64,000 nt of DNA, taken from contig NZ_JBEPNA010000002.1 of the NCBI RefSeq assembly GCF_040546025.1, forward strand, positions 186,001 to 250,000, given 5' to 3'. The first letter of the stretch is position 1, and every line of letters begins with the position of its first letter. This document shows, one piece after another, positions 27,383-34,744 of this stretch. The notes beneath the pieces were generated by a model. It worked only from the letters and a program-made list of their open reading frames with translations. It was not told where the DNA came from and made no database searches. The stretch comes from Marisediminicola sp040546025. Lineage in GTDB: Bacteria > Actinomycetota > Actinomycetes > Actinomycetales > Microbacteriaceae. A program made the position numbers and the translations under genes.

Positions 27383-27873
27383 GCGGTCACCTCTTCTTCA
27401 GCGCTCTGAACGGTGGTGGGGTGGTCCGCTGCCCACCGGACGGATCGGACGATGGTGGCGTAGCCGGTGCACCGACACATTTGCCCCGAGATCGCCTCGC
27501 GGATCTGGTCGTCGTCGGGATGCGGGTTGTTGTCGAGCAGGGCGCGAGCGGTGAGCATCATGCCGGGCGTGCAGAATCCGCACTGCAGTCCGTGCTCCTC
27601 CATGAACCCCTGCTGCACGGGGTCGAGCGTGGCTCCGGTGGCGAGGCCCTCAACCGTCGTGATCGCATGGCCGTCGGCCATCGCCGCGAGCACGGTGCAC
27701 GACTTGACCGGCTGCCCGTCCATCAGCACGACGCACGTGCCGCAGTTCGAGGTGTCGCATCCCCAGTGCGTACCGGTGAGACGCAAAACGTCTCGGATGA
27801 AGTGCACGAGGAGAACCCTCGGCTCTGCCTCGCGAGTGATCTCCTCGCCGTTGACGGTCATGCTGATCTGCAT
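27379..27873 (-). CDS. coxS: Carbon-monoxide dehydrogenase small subunit, [2Fe-2S]
   Basis: Electron-transfer subunit between the Mo site and FAD. The 164-residue product has the plant-type cluster ligands Cys39, Cys44, Cys47 and Cys59 (GCDTSNCGTCVVL, SC) and the second cluster ligands Cys98, Cys101, Cys133 and Cys135 (QCGFCTPGM, CRCTGY). It lies 5 nt from coxM and overlaps coxL by 4 nt. All eight ligands are intact. Confidence 0.96.
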   Translation of the reverse strand: MQISMTVNGEEITREAEPRVLLVHFIRDVLRLTGTHWGCDTSNCGTCVVLMDGQPVKSCTVLAAMADGHAITTVEGLATGATLDPVQQGFMEEHGLQCGFCTPGMMLTARALLDNNPHPDDDQIREAISGQMCRCTGYATIVRSVRWAADHPTTVQSAEEEVTA

Positions 27874-27878
27874 TGACT

Positions 27879-28757
27879 TCAGCCTTCCTGTGCTTCAGCT
27901 GCCCGCGCGGCCGCGCGTCGCAGGACCCGGCGGGTCAGTTCGTCGGCGAGGTGCCGCTTATAGTCGATCGGCCCACGCTGGTCGGCGATCGGGTCGCAGG
28001 CGGCGGCGGAGAGCCGCGCGGCCTCGACGAAGAGGTCCTCGGACGGCCGCGTGCCCAGCAGGACCGCTTCCGCCTGGGGGATCGTCCCGTCGAGGCCGAC
28101 CGCGGTCAGTCCGATTCCGACATCGGAGATCGTGCCGTCCTCGGCGAGTGAGATCGATGCGCCGGCGGCCACGACCGCCCAGTCGCCCGAGCGCCGCTCG
28201 ACCTTCTCGTAGGCGCTCCCGGAGCGTGGACGGATGGGGATGCGAACCTCGCACAGCAGTTCGTTCTGGGCGACGGCGCTCTCGTAGGGACCTCGATGGA
28301 ATTCCCCCATCGTGAGAGTGCGCTCGCCGCGGGGTCCACGGATGACCGCCTGCGCGCGGAGCACGTCGCAGACGGTCGACAGGTCTTCCGCCGGGTCGCC
28401 CTGGCAGAGCGACCCGCCGATTGTTCCGCGGTTGCGCACGGTCGGGTCCGCGATGACCCTTTCGGCATCGCCGATTATGGGGAAGAGGCGGGATATCTCC
28501 TCCGACTCGAGCAGGGCGGTGTGGCGGGTGAGCGCGCCGATGCGCAGGGTGTCGCCGTCGCGCAGGACGAAGTCGAGCTCGTAGAGGTCGTTGATGTCGA
28601 CAAGCCACTCCGGCCTCGCCAGCCGTAGTTTCATCATCGGCAACAAGCTGTGCCCTCCTGCGACGACGCGGGCGTCAGGTCCATGGCGATCCAGCAGGGC
28701 AACGGCGTCGTCGACGGTGCTGGCGCGGACATAATCGAACTGAGCCGGAATCTGCAC
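27879..28757 (-). CDS. coxM: Carbon-monoxide dehydrogenase medium subunit, FAD-binding
   Basis: Flavoprotein that passes electrons to the quinone pool. The 292-residue product has the CoxM FAD motifs AGGHS (33-37) and TIGGS (112-116). The GTG start at 28757 has a strong GAGGAG about 7 nt upstream, which fixes it. It is the first gene of the operon coxM-coxS-coxL-XdhC/YHS-MobA-coxD-coxE-coxG-XdhC. No coxB, coxC, coxH or coxK genes are present on either side. Confidence 0.95.
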   Translation of the reverse strand: MQIPAQFDYVRASTVDDAVALLDRHGPDARVVAGGHSLLPMMKLRLARPEWLVDINDLYELDFVLRDGDTLRIGALTRHTALLESEEISRLFPIIGDAERVIADPTVRNRGTIGGSLCQGDPAEDLSTVCDVLRAQAVIRGPRGERTLTMGEFHRGPYESAVAQNELLCEVRIPIRPRSGSAYEKVERRSGDWAVVAAGASISLAEDGTISDVGIGLTAVGLDGTIPQAEAVLLGTRPSEDLFVEAARLSAAACDPIADQRGPIDYKRHLADELTRRVLRRAAARAAEAQEG

Positions 28758-29023
28758 GGGTCACTCCTCCTCGAGTGTGTGCCCGGCCGATGTGAAGGGC
28801 ACTGGATTGGGGCCATCCTGCTCCCCCTGATCCCGGGTGTCAATGAGTTGCGCGGGACGGCAGCCCGGCGAAGGAGGCGGACGAATCTTTCCCGGTGGGC
28901 ACAATCGCGCAGCTACGCGGCCGCCTGCAGAGGACTCGGACCGGTGCCCGGAGGTGGACGCGGTAAACGAACGACTCACTCGAAGCGGAGACATCCACGT
29001 GTTGCAGCGGGCCGTTTTGGGCA
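28758..29023. other. Intergenic region upstream of the cox operon
   Basis: About 265 nt with no convincing gene on either strand. It must contain the cox promoter (minus strand), since the operon is otherwise closely packed. No palindrome or repeat strong enough to name as an operator was found. Confidence 0.5.
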
Positions 29024-29049
29024 GAAAAAAACCCCGGCTGACCGGGGCT
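29024..29049 (-). terminator. Intrinsic terminator after the Gly-Cys-Val tRNA genes
   Basis: On the minus strand CCCCGG-tcag-CCGGGG forms a 6-bp stem with a 4-nt loop, followed by a run of eight T. It starts about 10 nt past the tRNA-Val 3' end. The stem is perfect and the U-tract strong, so this is a classical Rho-independent terminator. Confidence 0.9.
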
Positions 29050-29056
29050 TTTCTTG

Positions 29057-29128
29057 TGAGCGATACTGGGATCGAACCAGCGACCTCTTCCGTGTCAGGG
29101 AAGCGCGCTACCGCTGCGCCAATCGCTC
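29057..29128 (-). tRNA. tRNA-Val (anticodon GAC)
   Basis: 72 nt with a full cloverleaf. Acceptor gagcgat pairs with atcgctc; the anticodon stem cttcc/ggaag encloses the loop ctgacac with anticodon GAC. The T-loop gttcgatcc is present. The discriminator is A and CCA is not encoded. It is the third gene of a three-tRNA run. Confidence 0.95.
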
Positions 29129-29161
29129 ATGCATACTTCGGTATTTTCTATTGTACTGCCG

Positions 29162-29232
29162 AGGTGGCGACGGGATTTGAACCCGTGTGGACGGCTTTGC
29201 AGGCCGCTGCCTCGCCTCTCGGCCACGCCACC
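29162..29232 (-). tRNA. tRNA-Cys (anticodon GCA)
   Basis: 71 nt. Acceptor ggtggcg pairs with cgccacc; the anticodon loop ctgcaaa gives GCA; the T-loop is gttcaaatc. The discriminator is U, the identity base expected for tRNA-Cys, which supports the call. CCA is not encoded. Confidence 0.95.
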
Positions 29233-29280
29233 ATGTGTGGTTTCCCACGCCACGTGTAACTGCCACGTGAGACCATTTCG

Positions 29281-29352
29281 AGCGGATGACGAGATTCGAA
29301 CTCGCGACCCTCACCTTGGCAAGGTGATGCGCTACCACTGCGCCACATCCGC
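29281..29352 (-). tRNA. tRNA-Gly (anticodon GCC)
   Basis: 72 nt. Acceptor gcggatg pairs with catccgc; the anticodon stem tcacc/ggtga holds loop ttgccaa, anticodon GCC; the T-loop is gttcgaatc. First gene of the Gly-Cys-Val run. CCA is not encoded. Confidence 0.95.
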
Positions 29353-29492
29353 ACTGCTCGCATTTCTGCGTGCTTGGGAACTCTATCCGATGCGATGCGA
29401 ATGGGCCAATCGTGTGCCGGCAGGGCGTGTCCTCGAAAGACGAGCTTCGGGTGTCCATGTCCTGTCGGCGCATGTGGCAGGATTATCGTGCA

Positions 29493-29565
29493 GGGCGATT
29501 GGCGCAGTTGGTAGCGCGCTTCCTTCACACGGAAGAGGTCATCGGTTCGAGTCCGGTATCGCCCA
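29493..29565 (+). tRNA. tRNA-Val (anticodon CAC)
   Basis: 73 nt on the opposite strand to the other three. Acceptor gggcgat pairs with atcgccc; the anticodon stem cttcc/ggaag holds loop ttcacac, anticodon CAC. The D-arm and anticodon stem are nearly identical to the Val-GAC gene about 400 nt away, pointing to common descent. CCA is not encoded. Confidence 0.95.
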
Positions 29566-29573
29566 CAGCAACG

Positions 29574-29601
29574 GCCCCTCGGTTACCCGGGGGGCTTCTT
29601 T
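29574..29601 (+). terminator. Intrinsic terminator after tRNA-Val (CAC)
   Basis: A 9-bp stem (gcccctcgg pairing with cccggggggc, including one G-U pair) closes a 4-nt loop and is followed by ttcttta. It begins 8 nt after the tRNA. Between here and the next gene lie about 165 nt that should contain the formaldehyde dehydrogenase promoter. Confidence 0.8.
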
Positions 29602-29767
29602 AGTTCCCCGGGGTCATTCCATTCCCGCCAGTGACCCCGTTTTCGCAACCCCATGGTTATTCCCATGCTCGGCGGTTAGCGTCGAGATGAACCCGGTACG
29701 ACCACAGCATCCGGGGTCTCCTTCGCACCACACAGTCACCCTGAAGAAATCGAAGAGAGGAACCACC

Positions 29768-30985
29768 ATGTCAGGAAACAAAGCCGTTGCCTACAAGGGC
29801 CCAGGGAAAGTCGAGGTCATCGACATCGACTACCCCACATTCGAATTGAAGGACGGACCGGGGGTGAACCCCGCGAACGTGGGCAGGAAGGTGCCCCACG
29901 GCGTCATCGTGCGCACCATCGCCACCAACATCTGCGGCTCGGACCAGCACATGGTCCGTGGTCGCACGACAGCTCCCAGTGATCTGGTGCTCGGCCATGA
30001 GATCACGGGCGAGGTTGTCGAGTGCGGCCCCGGGGTCGAGTTCATCAAGGTCGGCGACATCGTCTCTGTCCCGTTCAACATCGCGTGCGGCCGGTGTCGC
30101 AACTGCAAGGAGCGCAAGACGGGCATCTGCCTCAACGTCAACCCCGACCGCCCCGGCAGCGCCTATGGCTACGTCGACATGGGCGGGTGGGTTGGTGGCC
30201 AGGCGGAGTACGTCCTCGTCCCGTACGCGGACTGGAACCTGCTGAAGTTCCCGGACCGGGACCAGGCCCTCGAGAAGATCATGGACCTCACGATGCTGTC
30301 CGACATCTTCCCCACCGGATTCCACGGAGCGGTCACCGCCGGAGTTGGGGTCGGCTCGACCGTCTACGTCGCCGGAGCCGGACCCGTCGGACTCGCCGCG
30401 GCAAGCGGCGCGATGCTGCTCGGCGCAGCTGCTGTCATCGTCGGCGACCTCAACGCCGATCGGCTCGCCCAGGCGCGCAGCTTCGGCTGCGAGACAATCG
30501 ACCTCACCAAGGGCGACCTCGCCGATCAGATCGACCAGATCCTCGGCGTGCCGGAGGTTGACTGCGGCGTGGACGCGGTCGGGTTTGAGGCGAGGGGTCA
30601 CGGCAAGGACTCCGGCGAGGCTCCCGCCACCGTGCTCAACTCGCTCATGGACGTCACGGCGGCAGGCGGAGCGCTCGGCATCCCCGGGCTCTACGTCACC
30701 GGTGACCCGGGAGGGGTCGACGAGGCCGCCAAGACGGGCTCGCTGTCCCTCAGCCTCGGCACCGGCTGGGCGAAGTCGCTGTCGTTCACCACCGGACAGT
30801 GCCCGGTGATGAAGTACAACCGCAGCCTCATGATGGCGATCCTGCACGACCGGGTCAGCATCGCGAAGAACGTCAACGCCAAGGCGATCACGCTCGACGA
30901 GGCCCCCCGCGGCTACGCCGAGTTCGACGCGGGTGCCGCGACGAAGTACGTGCTCAACCCGAACGGGTACCTCGACGGCAAGTAG
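29768..30985 (+). CDS. fdhA: Glutathione-independent formaldehyde dehydrogenase (zinc alcohol dehydrogenase family)
   Basis: Oxidises formaldehyde to formate with NAD+, without a thiol cofactor. The start at 29768 (MSGNKAVAYKGP) follows AGAGGA; upstream in-frame sequence runs through the tRNA genes. The 405-residue product has catalytic zinc ligands in ATNICGSDQHMVRG and LGHEITGEVVECG, structural zinc cysteines in ACGRCRNCKERKTGIC, the long SAYGYVDMGGWVGGQAEY insertion typical of Pseudomonas putida-type FdhA, and the Rossmann motif AGAGPVGLAAA. A broader aldehyde-dismutase role is possible for this branch. Confidence 0.9.
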   Translation: MSGNKAVAYKGPGKVEVIDIDYPTFELKDGPGVNPANVGRKVPHGVIVRTIATNICGSDQHMVRGRTTAPSDLVLGHEITGEVVECGPGVEFIKVGDIVSVPFNIACGRCRNCKERKTGICLNVNPDRPGSAYGYVDMGGWVGGQAEYVLVPYADWNLLKFPDRDQALEKIMDLTMLSDIFPTGFHGAVTAGVGVGSTVYVAGAGPVGLAAASGAMLLGAAAVIVGDLNADRLAQARSFGCETIDLTKGDLADQIDQILGVPEVDCGVDAVGFEARGHGKDSGEAPATVLNSLMDVTAAGGALGIPGLYVTGDPGGVDEAAKTGSLSLSLGTGWAKSLSFTTGQCPVMKYNRSLMMAILHDRVSIAKNVNAKAITLDEAPRGYAEFDAGAATKYVLNPNGYLDGK

Positions 30986-31000
30986 AGGACGCAACGCCCA

Positions 31001-31036
31001 AGGAGGGCCGCCGGCCGAGCGGTCGGCGGTCCTCCT
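31001..31036 (+). terminator. Terminator hairpin after fdhA
   Basis: A 16-bp stem (left arm aggagggccgccggcc, right arm ggtcggcggtcctcct, two G-U pairs) with a 4-nt loop, 15 nt after the fdhA stop. There is no U-tract, so its strength is uncertain, but the stem is one of the longest in the window. Confidence 0.7.
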
Positions 31037-31048
31037 CGTCTGCGTGCC

Positions 31049-31281
31049 TCATTATTCAGGAGTTTCAGCCGGAGTTGCTGCCAGCCGGGCTTTCATTATT
31101 CAGGAGATTGAAGTCGGGCGGCCATCATCATTCAGGACAGCCTGGCGAGCACCACCGCGAACGCGGCGAGCTACTGGCACCACTGCCGCACGTGCGGGGC
31201 GGGATGCTCCCGCCCGGATGTGTCCGACCCAAATCTCCTGAATGATGAAAGGCCTGCGGCCCGCAGGGTCCTGAATAATGA
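31049..31281. repeat. Nested inverted-repeat element with five copies of a 13-nt motif
   Basis: The motif TCATTATTCAGGA occurs at 31049-31061 and 31093-31105, and with one change at 31125-31137. In reverse orientation it occurs at 31236-31248 (one change) and perfectly at 31269-31281. The outer pair (31049/31281) and the inner pair (31091-31109 against 31231-31250) form nested inverted repeats around a GC-rich centre. No open reading frame of its own is convincing. The layout resembles a small non-autonomous mobile element or a structured RNA more than a CRISPR array. Confidence 0.75.
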
Positions 31282-31296
31282 CAGCGGCGGGGCTGG

Positions 31297-32025
31297 CTAG
31301 ACGTCGACGCGAGACGGCAGGCCGAAGCTCGTGACGACACCGGGCGAGTAGAGCACCGAGTCCGGGGCGCGGGAGCCGATCGAGGTGATGCCGGCCGCGG
31401 CAACGAGTCCGTCGCGCAGGGTGAGAATGTCGGCTTCGAACAGCGGCCACGGCTCGTGCTCGTTCGCCATTGCGACGGTGTCGTTGCCGCGCGTGACGAA
31501 CAGGAGCCAGCGGGCGGTCAGGAATTCGGCGAGGGCGTCGCCATGGACGGCTCTCGTCGACGGGCGCACGGAGATCATCGTGGCGGCACGGCCGGGGGCT
31601 AACCGCTCCGAGCGGTACGCGAGCAGGTCGTCGGTGACCACCGAGGCGGCGCGTGCCCACTGGTAGGGAAGCCGGAAGAGCACGCGCGCGGTGATCACGG
31701 CGGCGAGCCGGGATGCCTCGAGCGAGCAGAAGACGACGCCGCGGCGGCCGGATGCGTCCACGCCGTACAGGCGCACGTTGACCTCGGTGAACGAGCCGAA
31801 GTAGGGAACGGGCGGCCCGCCGAGCACAGCGGAGTCCCGCATCTCGAACGGGATCAGGCCGACCCATGATGATCCATCGAAGACATCCGGCACGATCCCC
31901 CGCGGCAGCAGCGGCGCGATCTCGTGGGGGTCGACTCGCCAGTGCACGAAGACGAGGTCGCGCCAGAGCTGTCGGAGCACCGGACGCCCGGTGAGCGGCG
32001 GTGCGGTCGAAGTAATGGGATCCAC
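31297..32025 (-). CDS. DUF2071 (YqjF-like) domain protein
   Basis: Conserved protein of unknown function, 242 residues from a GTG at 32025. The opening LRQLWRDLVFVHWRVDP, the PRGIVPDVFDGSSWVGLIPFEMRD segment and YFGSFTEVNVRLYG are typical of DUF2071/YqjF proteins, which adopt an acetoacetate-decarboxylase-like fold. The longer in-frame extension has no family similarity. It ends 15 nt from the repeat element and is likely in the same direction as the Amt-like gene upstream, 26 nt away. Confidence 0.85.
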   Translation of the reverse strand: MDPITSTAPPLTGRPVLRQLWRDLVFVHWRVDPHEIAPLLPRGIVPDVFDGSSWVGLIPFEMRDSAVLGGPPVPYFGSFTEVNVRLYGVDASGRRGVVFCSLEASRLAAVITARVLFRLPYQWARAASVVTDDLLAYRSERLAPGRAATMISVRPSTRAVHGDALAEFLTARWLLFVTRGNDTVAMANEHEPWPLFEADILTLRDGLVAAAGITSIGSRAPDSVLYSPGVVTSFGLPSRVDV

Positions 32026-32051
32026 GAGCTCACTGTACGTGCGGTGTGCCC

Positions 32052-33116
32052 TTAGGAACCTGCGAGGGCACTCGGCGCCGGTCGGCGCGCAACGCGGGAG
32101 ACGACGAGCCAGCAGGCGAGCGACACGGCGCCGGCGTAGACGGTGACGATCAGCACGCTCGCGAACTGGCTCAGCAGCGCTTCGGGCTGACCTGTGAACA
32201 CGATTCCGGTGCGGGTCGCGAAGGCGCCGATGAGGCCGACGCCGAGCCCTCCCCCTCCCAGCAGAATCGTGACAACGAGCCAGACGAAGTTGCCGGTGCG
32301 CCGGGCGGCCCAATATCCCACGAGCGAGCACAGCGCTCCGGCGACGATTCCGGTAAGAAGGGCGCCGACGGTGCTCAGGTTTCCGCTGCCAGGGGCGATC
32401 GCGACCAGTCCGCACAGCAGCCCGCCGACCGCCGCCGACGGCGTGGTTCTCGCGTGCTGGATGCGCTGGACCACAAGCCAGGCTGCCGCCGAGGCGACCG
32501 GCGTCAAAAGCGTGTTCGCGATGATCAGCCCGGTGATCTCGTCGATCGCCAACTCCATCCCAACGAGCCACAGGAGCCAGAGCGCCCAGACCCCCGCGAA
32601 GATGCCGAGCAGCACGCGTCCCGCGTTCCTCCCGCGCCGGCGCTCGACCCGGCTCCTCTCGAGGACAAGCACCGCGAGCCCGCCGCATCCGCCCGCCACG
32701 AGCACCGGCAGCGCCCCGGCAAGATCGACTGTCGCCAGTTCAGCGGCGAGCAACCCCTCCGCCGAGAACAAGGCGACGGCCACGGGCCCGTAGACGAGCA
32801 CCGACCAGAGAGCCGCGTAGGCGAGGGTGCTGCGCGCACCGCGACCGAGGAGTCGGGCGGGCGTGGCGGCGAGGACCGCCGCGACACCGCCGAGCGCCGT
32901 GAGCGGTAGCACGAGCAGCGGGTCGATGTCGGGCCGAAGCATTCCCGCCAACGCCAGCCAGCCCAGCCAGCCGGCCACGGAGTGCATGGCGCCGGCCGCG
33001 AGCGAGCGGATGCCGGCAGATCCCTGCCAGGCGTCGGTGAGCGCGGTGATCGCCGGGCCGAGTCCGGCGATCGCGATCGTCGAGAACAGGGTGAGCGGGG
33101 ATACCTCGATGATCAC
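32052..33116 (-). CDS. Degenerate Amt-family paralogue lacking both pore histidines
   Basis: A 354-residue, strongly hydrophobic membrane protein with about 9-10 helices. It aligns by eye with the neighbouring AmtB: VDLAGALPVLVAGG against IDFAGGTAVHINAG, TPSAAVGGLLCGLVAIAPGSG against TSVGAASGAVAGLVAITPACA, and VVTILLGGGGLGVGLIGAFATRTG against VVGIHLVGGLIGTLYLGFFANGTG. The twin histidines of the ammonium pore (His192 and His341 in the AmtB here) are replaced by Leu139 and Leu285. It may have lost transport and become a sensor or regulator, or it may carry something else. No GlnK gene is nearby. Confidence 0.7.
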   Translation of the reverse strand: MIIEVSPLTLFSTIAIAGLGPAITALTDAWQGSAGIRSLAAGAMHSVAGWLGWLALAGMLRPDIDPLLVLPLTALGGVAAVLAATPARLLGRGARSTLAYAALWSVLVYGPVAVALFSAEGLLAAELATVDLAGALPVLVAGGCGGLAVLVLERSRVERRRGRNAGRVLLGIFAGVWALWLLWLVGMELAIDEITGLIIANTLLTPVASAAAWLVVQRIQHARTTPSAAVGGLLCGLVAIAPGSGNLSTVGALLTGIVAGALCSLVGYWAARRTGNFVWLVVTILLGGGGLGVGLIGAFATRTGIVFTGQPEALLSQFASVLIVTVYAGAVSLACWLVVSRVARRPAPSALAGS

Positions 33117-33177
33117 GTCGCCTCCAGTGACCCAGCGTAGGGGTGCGTTCCCGTTCCGGCAGCCCGGAATGCAGAAA

Positions 33178-33204
33178 GGGGTGCCGCCCGGACGGCGGCA
33201 CCCC
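33178..33204 (-). terminator. Terminator after amtB
   Basis: A perfect 11-bp inverted repeat (ggggtgccgcc/ggcggcacccc) with a 5-nt loop, 17 nt past the amtB stop. On the minus strand it is followed by TTTC rather than a long U-run. It separates amtB from the degenerate paralogue, which therefore may have partly separate expression. Confidence 0.8.
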
Positions 33205-33221
33205 AGTGCTGTGCGGTGGTG

Positions 33222-34508
33222 CTACCTCGTTTCGGCGAGCACGTAACCCTCTTCGCCGTGGACCACGGTGTCGACGCCGGCGAGCTCGTCTTCGTTCTTG
33301 ATACGGAATCCGATCGTCTTCTCGATCACGAGGCCGATGACGAAGGCCAGTGTGAAGGAGAAGGCCATCACCGAGAAGGCCGCGATCGCCTGCACCAGGA
33401 GCTGCGTTCCGTCGCCGCCCATGAAGAGGCCGGTTCCGTTGGCGAAGAAGCCCAGGTACAGCGTTCCGATGAGGCCACCGACGAGGTGGATGCCGACGAC
33501 GTCGAGGGAGTCGTCGAAGCCGAGCTTGAACTTCAGGTCGATCGCGAGGGCACAGACGGCACCGGCGATGAAGCCGAGCAGGATCGCCCAGATCGGGTGG
33601 ATCGAGGCGCAGGCCGGGGTGATCGCGACGAGTCCGGCGACGGCTCCGGATGCGGCGCCGACCGAGGTCGGCTTGCCGTCGCGGACCTTCTCGACGACGA
33701 GCCAGGCCAGCAGCGCGGCCGCGGGTGCGGCGATCGTGTTGAGGAAGGCGAGGGCGGCGGTACCGTCGGCGGCGAGCTCGGAGCCGGCGTTGAAGCCGAA
33801 CCAGCCGAACCAGAGGAGCCCGGCACCGAGCAGAACGAACGGCGGGTTGTGAGGCACGTGGGCGCCCTTGGCGAAGCCGACGCGCTTGCCGAGGACCAGG
33901 GCAAGGGCGAGGGCCGCGGCTCCGGCGTTGATGTGCACTGCGGTTCCGCCGGCGAAGTCGATCGCGCCGACGCCGAATACCTCCTGCATGCCGTAGGTGA
34001 TCCAGCCACCGTCGGTGAACGCGAGGGTCTCGGGGTCGAGAGTGAAGTTGAAGACCCAGCTTGCGACGGGGAAGTAGACGACGGTCGCCCAGATGCCGGC
34101 GAAGATCATCCACGCGCCGAACTTGGCCCGGTCGGCGATAGCGCCGGAGATGAGTGCGACTGTGATGATGGCGAAGGTCGCCTGGAAGGCCGCGAAAGCG
34201 ATGGGCGGGAACGCCGCACCCTCCGGGGTCTCGAGGAGGCCGTTGAGGCCGAGGTTGGCCGTGTCGACGCCGAGGAACCCGTCGATGCCGAGGAAGCCCT
34301 CGGTTCCGCCGTTGGCGAAGGTGATCGCATAGCCGTAGAGGACCCAGAGGACTCCGATGAGGCCGAGGGCCCCGAAACTCATCATCATCATGCTGATGAC
34401 GCTCTTTGCCTTGACGAGGCCGCCGTAGAAGAACGCCAGACCGGGCGTCATCAACAGCACAAGCGCCGCGCAGATAAGCAGGAAGGCGGTGTTGCCTTGA
34501 TCCATCAT
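33222..34508 (-). CDS. amtB: Ammonium transporter
   Basis: Eleven-helix channel for ammonium uptake. The 428-residue product has the family landmarks GLAFFYGGLV near the N-terminus, AIDFAGGTAVHINAG with Asp184 and pore His192, GWFGFNAGSEL, and GIHLVGGLIGTLYLG with His341. The C-terminal tail (IKNEDELAGVDTVVHGEEGY) contains the segment that binds GlnK-type PII proteins, but no glnK follows. A GlnR-like box lies upstream, indicating nitrogen control. Confidence 0.96.
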   Translation of the reverse strand: MMDQGNTAFLLICAALVLLMTPGLAFFYGGLVKAKSVISMMMMSFGALGLIGVLWVLYGYAITFANGGTEGFLGIDGFLGVDTANLGLNGLLETPEGAAFPPIAFAAFQATFAIITVALISGAIADRAKFGAWMIFAGIWATVVYFPVASWVFNFTLDPETLAFTDGGWITYGMQEVFGVGAIDFAGGTAVHINAGAAALALALVLGKRVGFAKGAHVPHNPPFVLLGAGLLWFGWFGFNAGSELAADGTAALAFLNTIAAPAAALLAWLVVEKVRDGKPTSVGAASGAVAGLVAITPACASIHPIWAILLGFIAGAVCALAIDLKFKLGFDDSLDVVGIHLVGGLIGTLYLGFFANGTGLFMGGDGTQLLVQAIAAFSVMAFSFTLAFVIGLVIEKTIGFRIKNEDELAGVDTVVHGEEGYVLAETR

Positions 34509-34614
34509 GAACCTCTCTTAGGTATGCGAAGACTGAATGTCGGCCGGCCTCCCCGAGAGGGGCCGGAGCCGGCACCGAGCCAGCTCGGGTACGAACACAG
34601 TTTCTCGGGAGGAG

Positions 34615-34652
34615 GTTTCGTCAGTGGCCTCGCCGTGTTTCGGGCCTGTTAC
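34615..34652 (-). promoter_or_regulatory. GlnR-type operator upstream of amtB
   Basis: Reading the minus strand towards amtB: GTAAC (34652-34648), 6 nt, GAAAC (34641-34637), then a weak AGGCC half-site, 6 nt, GAAAC (34619-34615). The two GAAAC elements are 22 nt apart, exactly two 11-nt steps, as in the actinobacterial GlnR consensus gTnAC-n6-GaAAC repeated. Three of the four half-sites are good. It ends about 106 nt before the amtB start codon. Confidence 0.65.
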
Positions 34653-34744
34653 GCGCGCCGGTGGCGCGTTAACATCGTGTTTCGAGGCACCACGAAACGC
34701 CCCGGAGTCCGGGCGCGCGGGCCCGGCCCGACGAATTTCCGGGC

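Noticed and set aside
31049..31281. CRISPR-like array
   Set aside because: The repeats are only 13 nt, unevenly spaced and in both orientations, and no cas gene is nearby.
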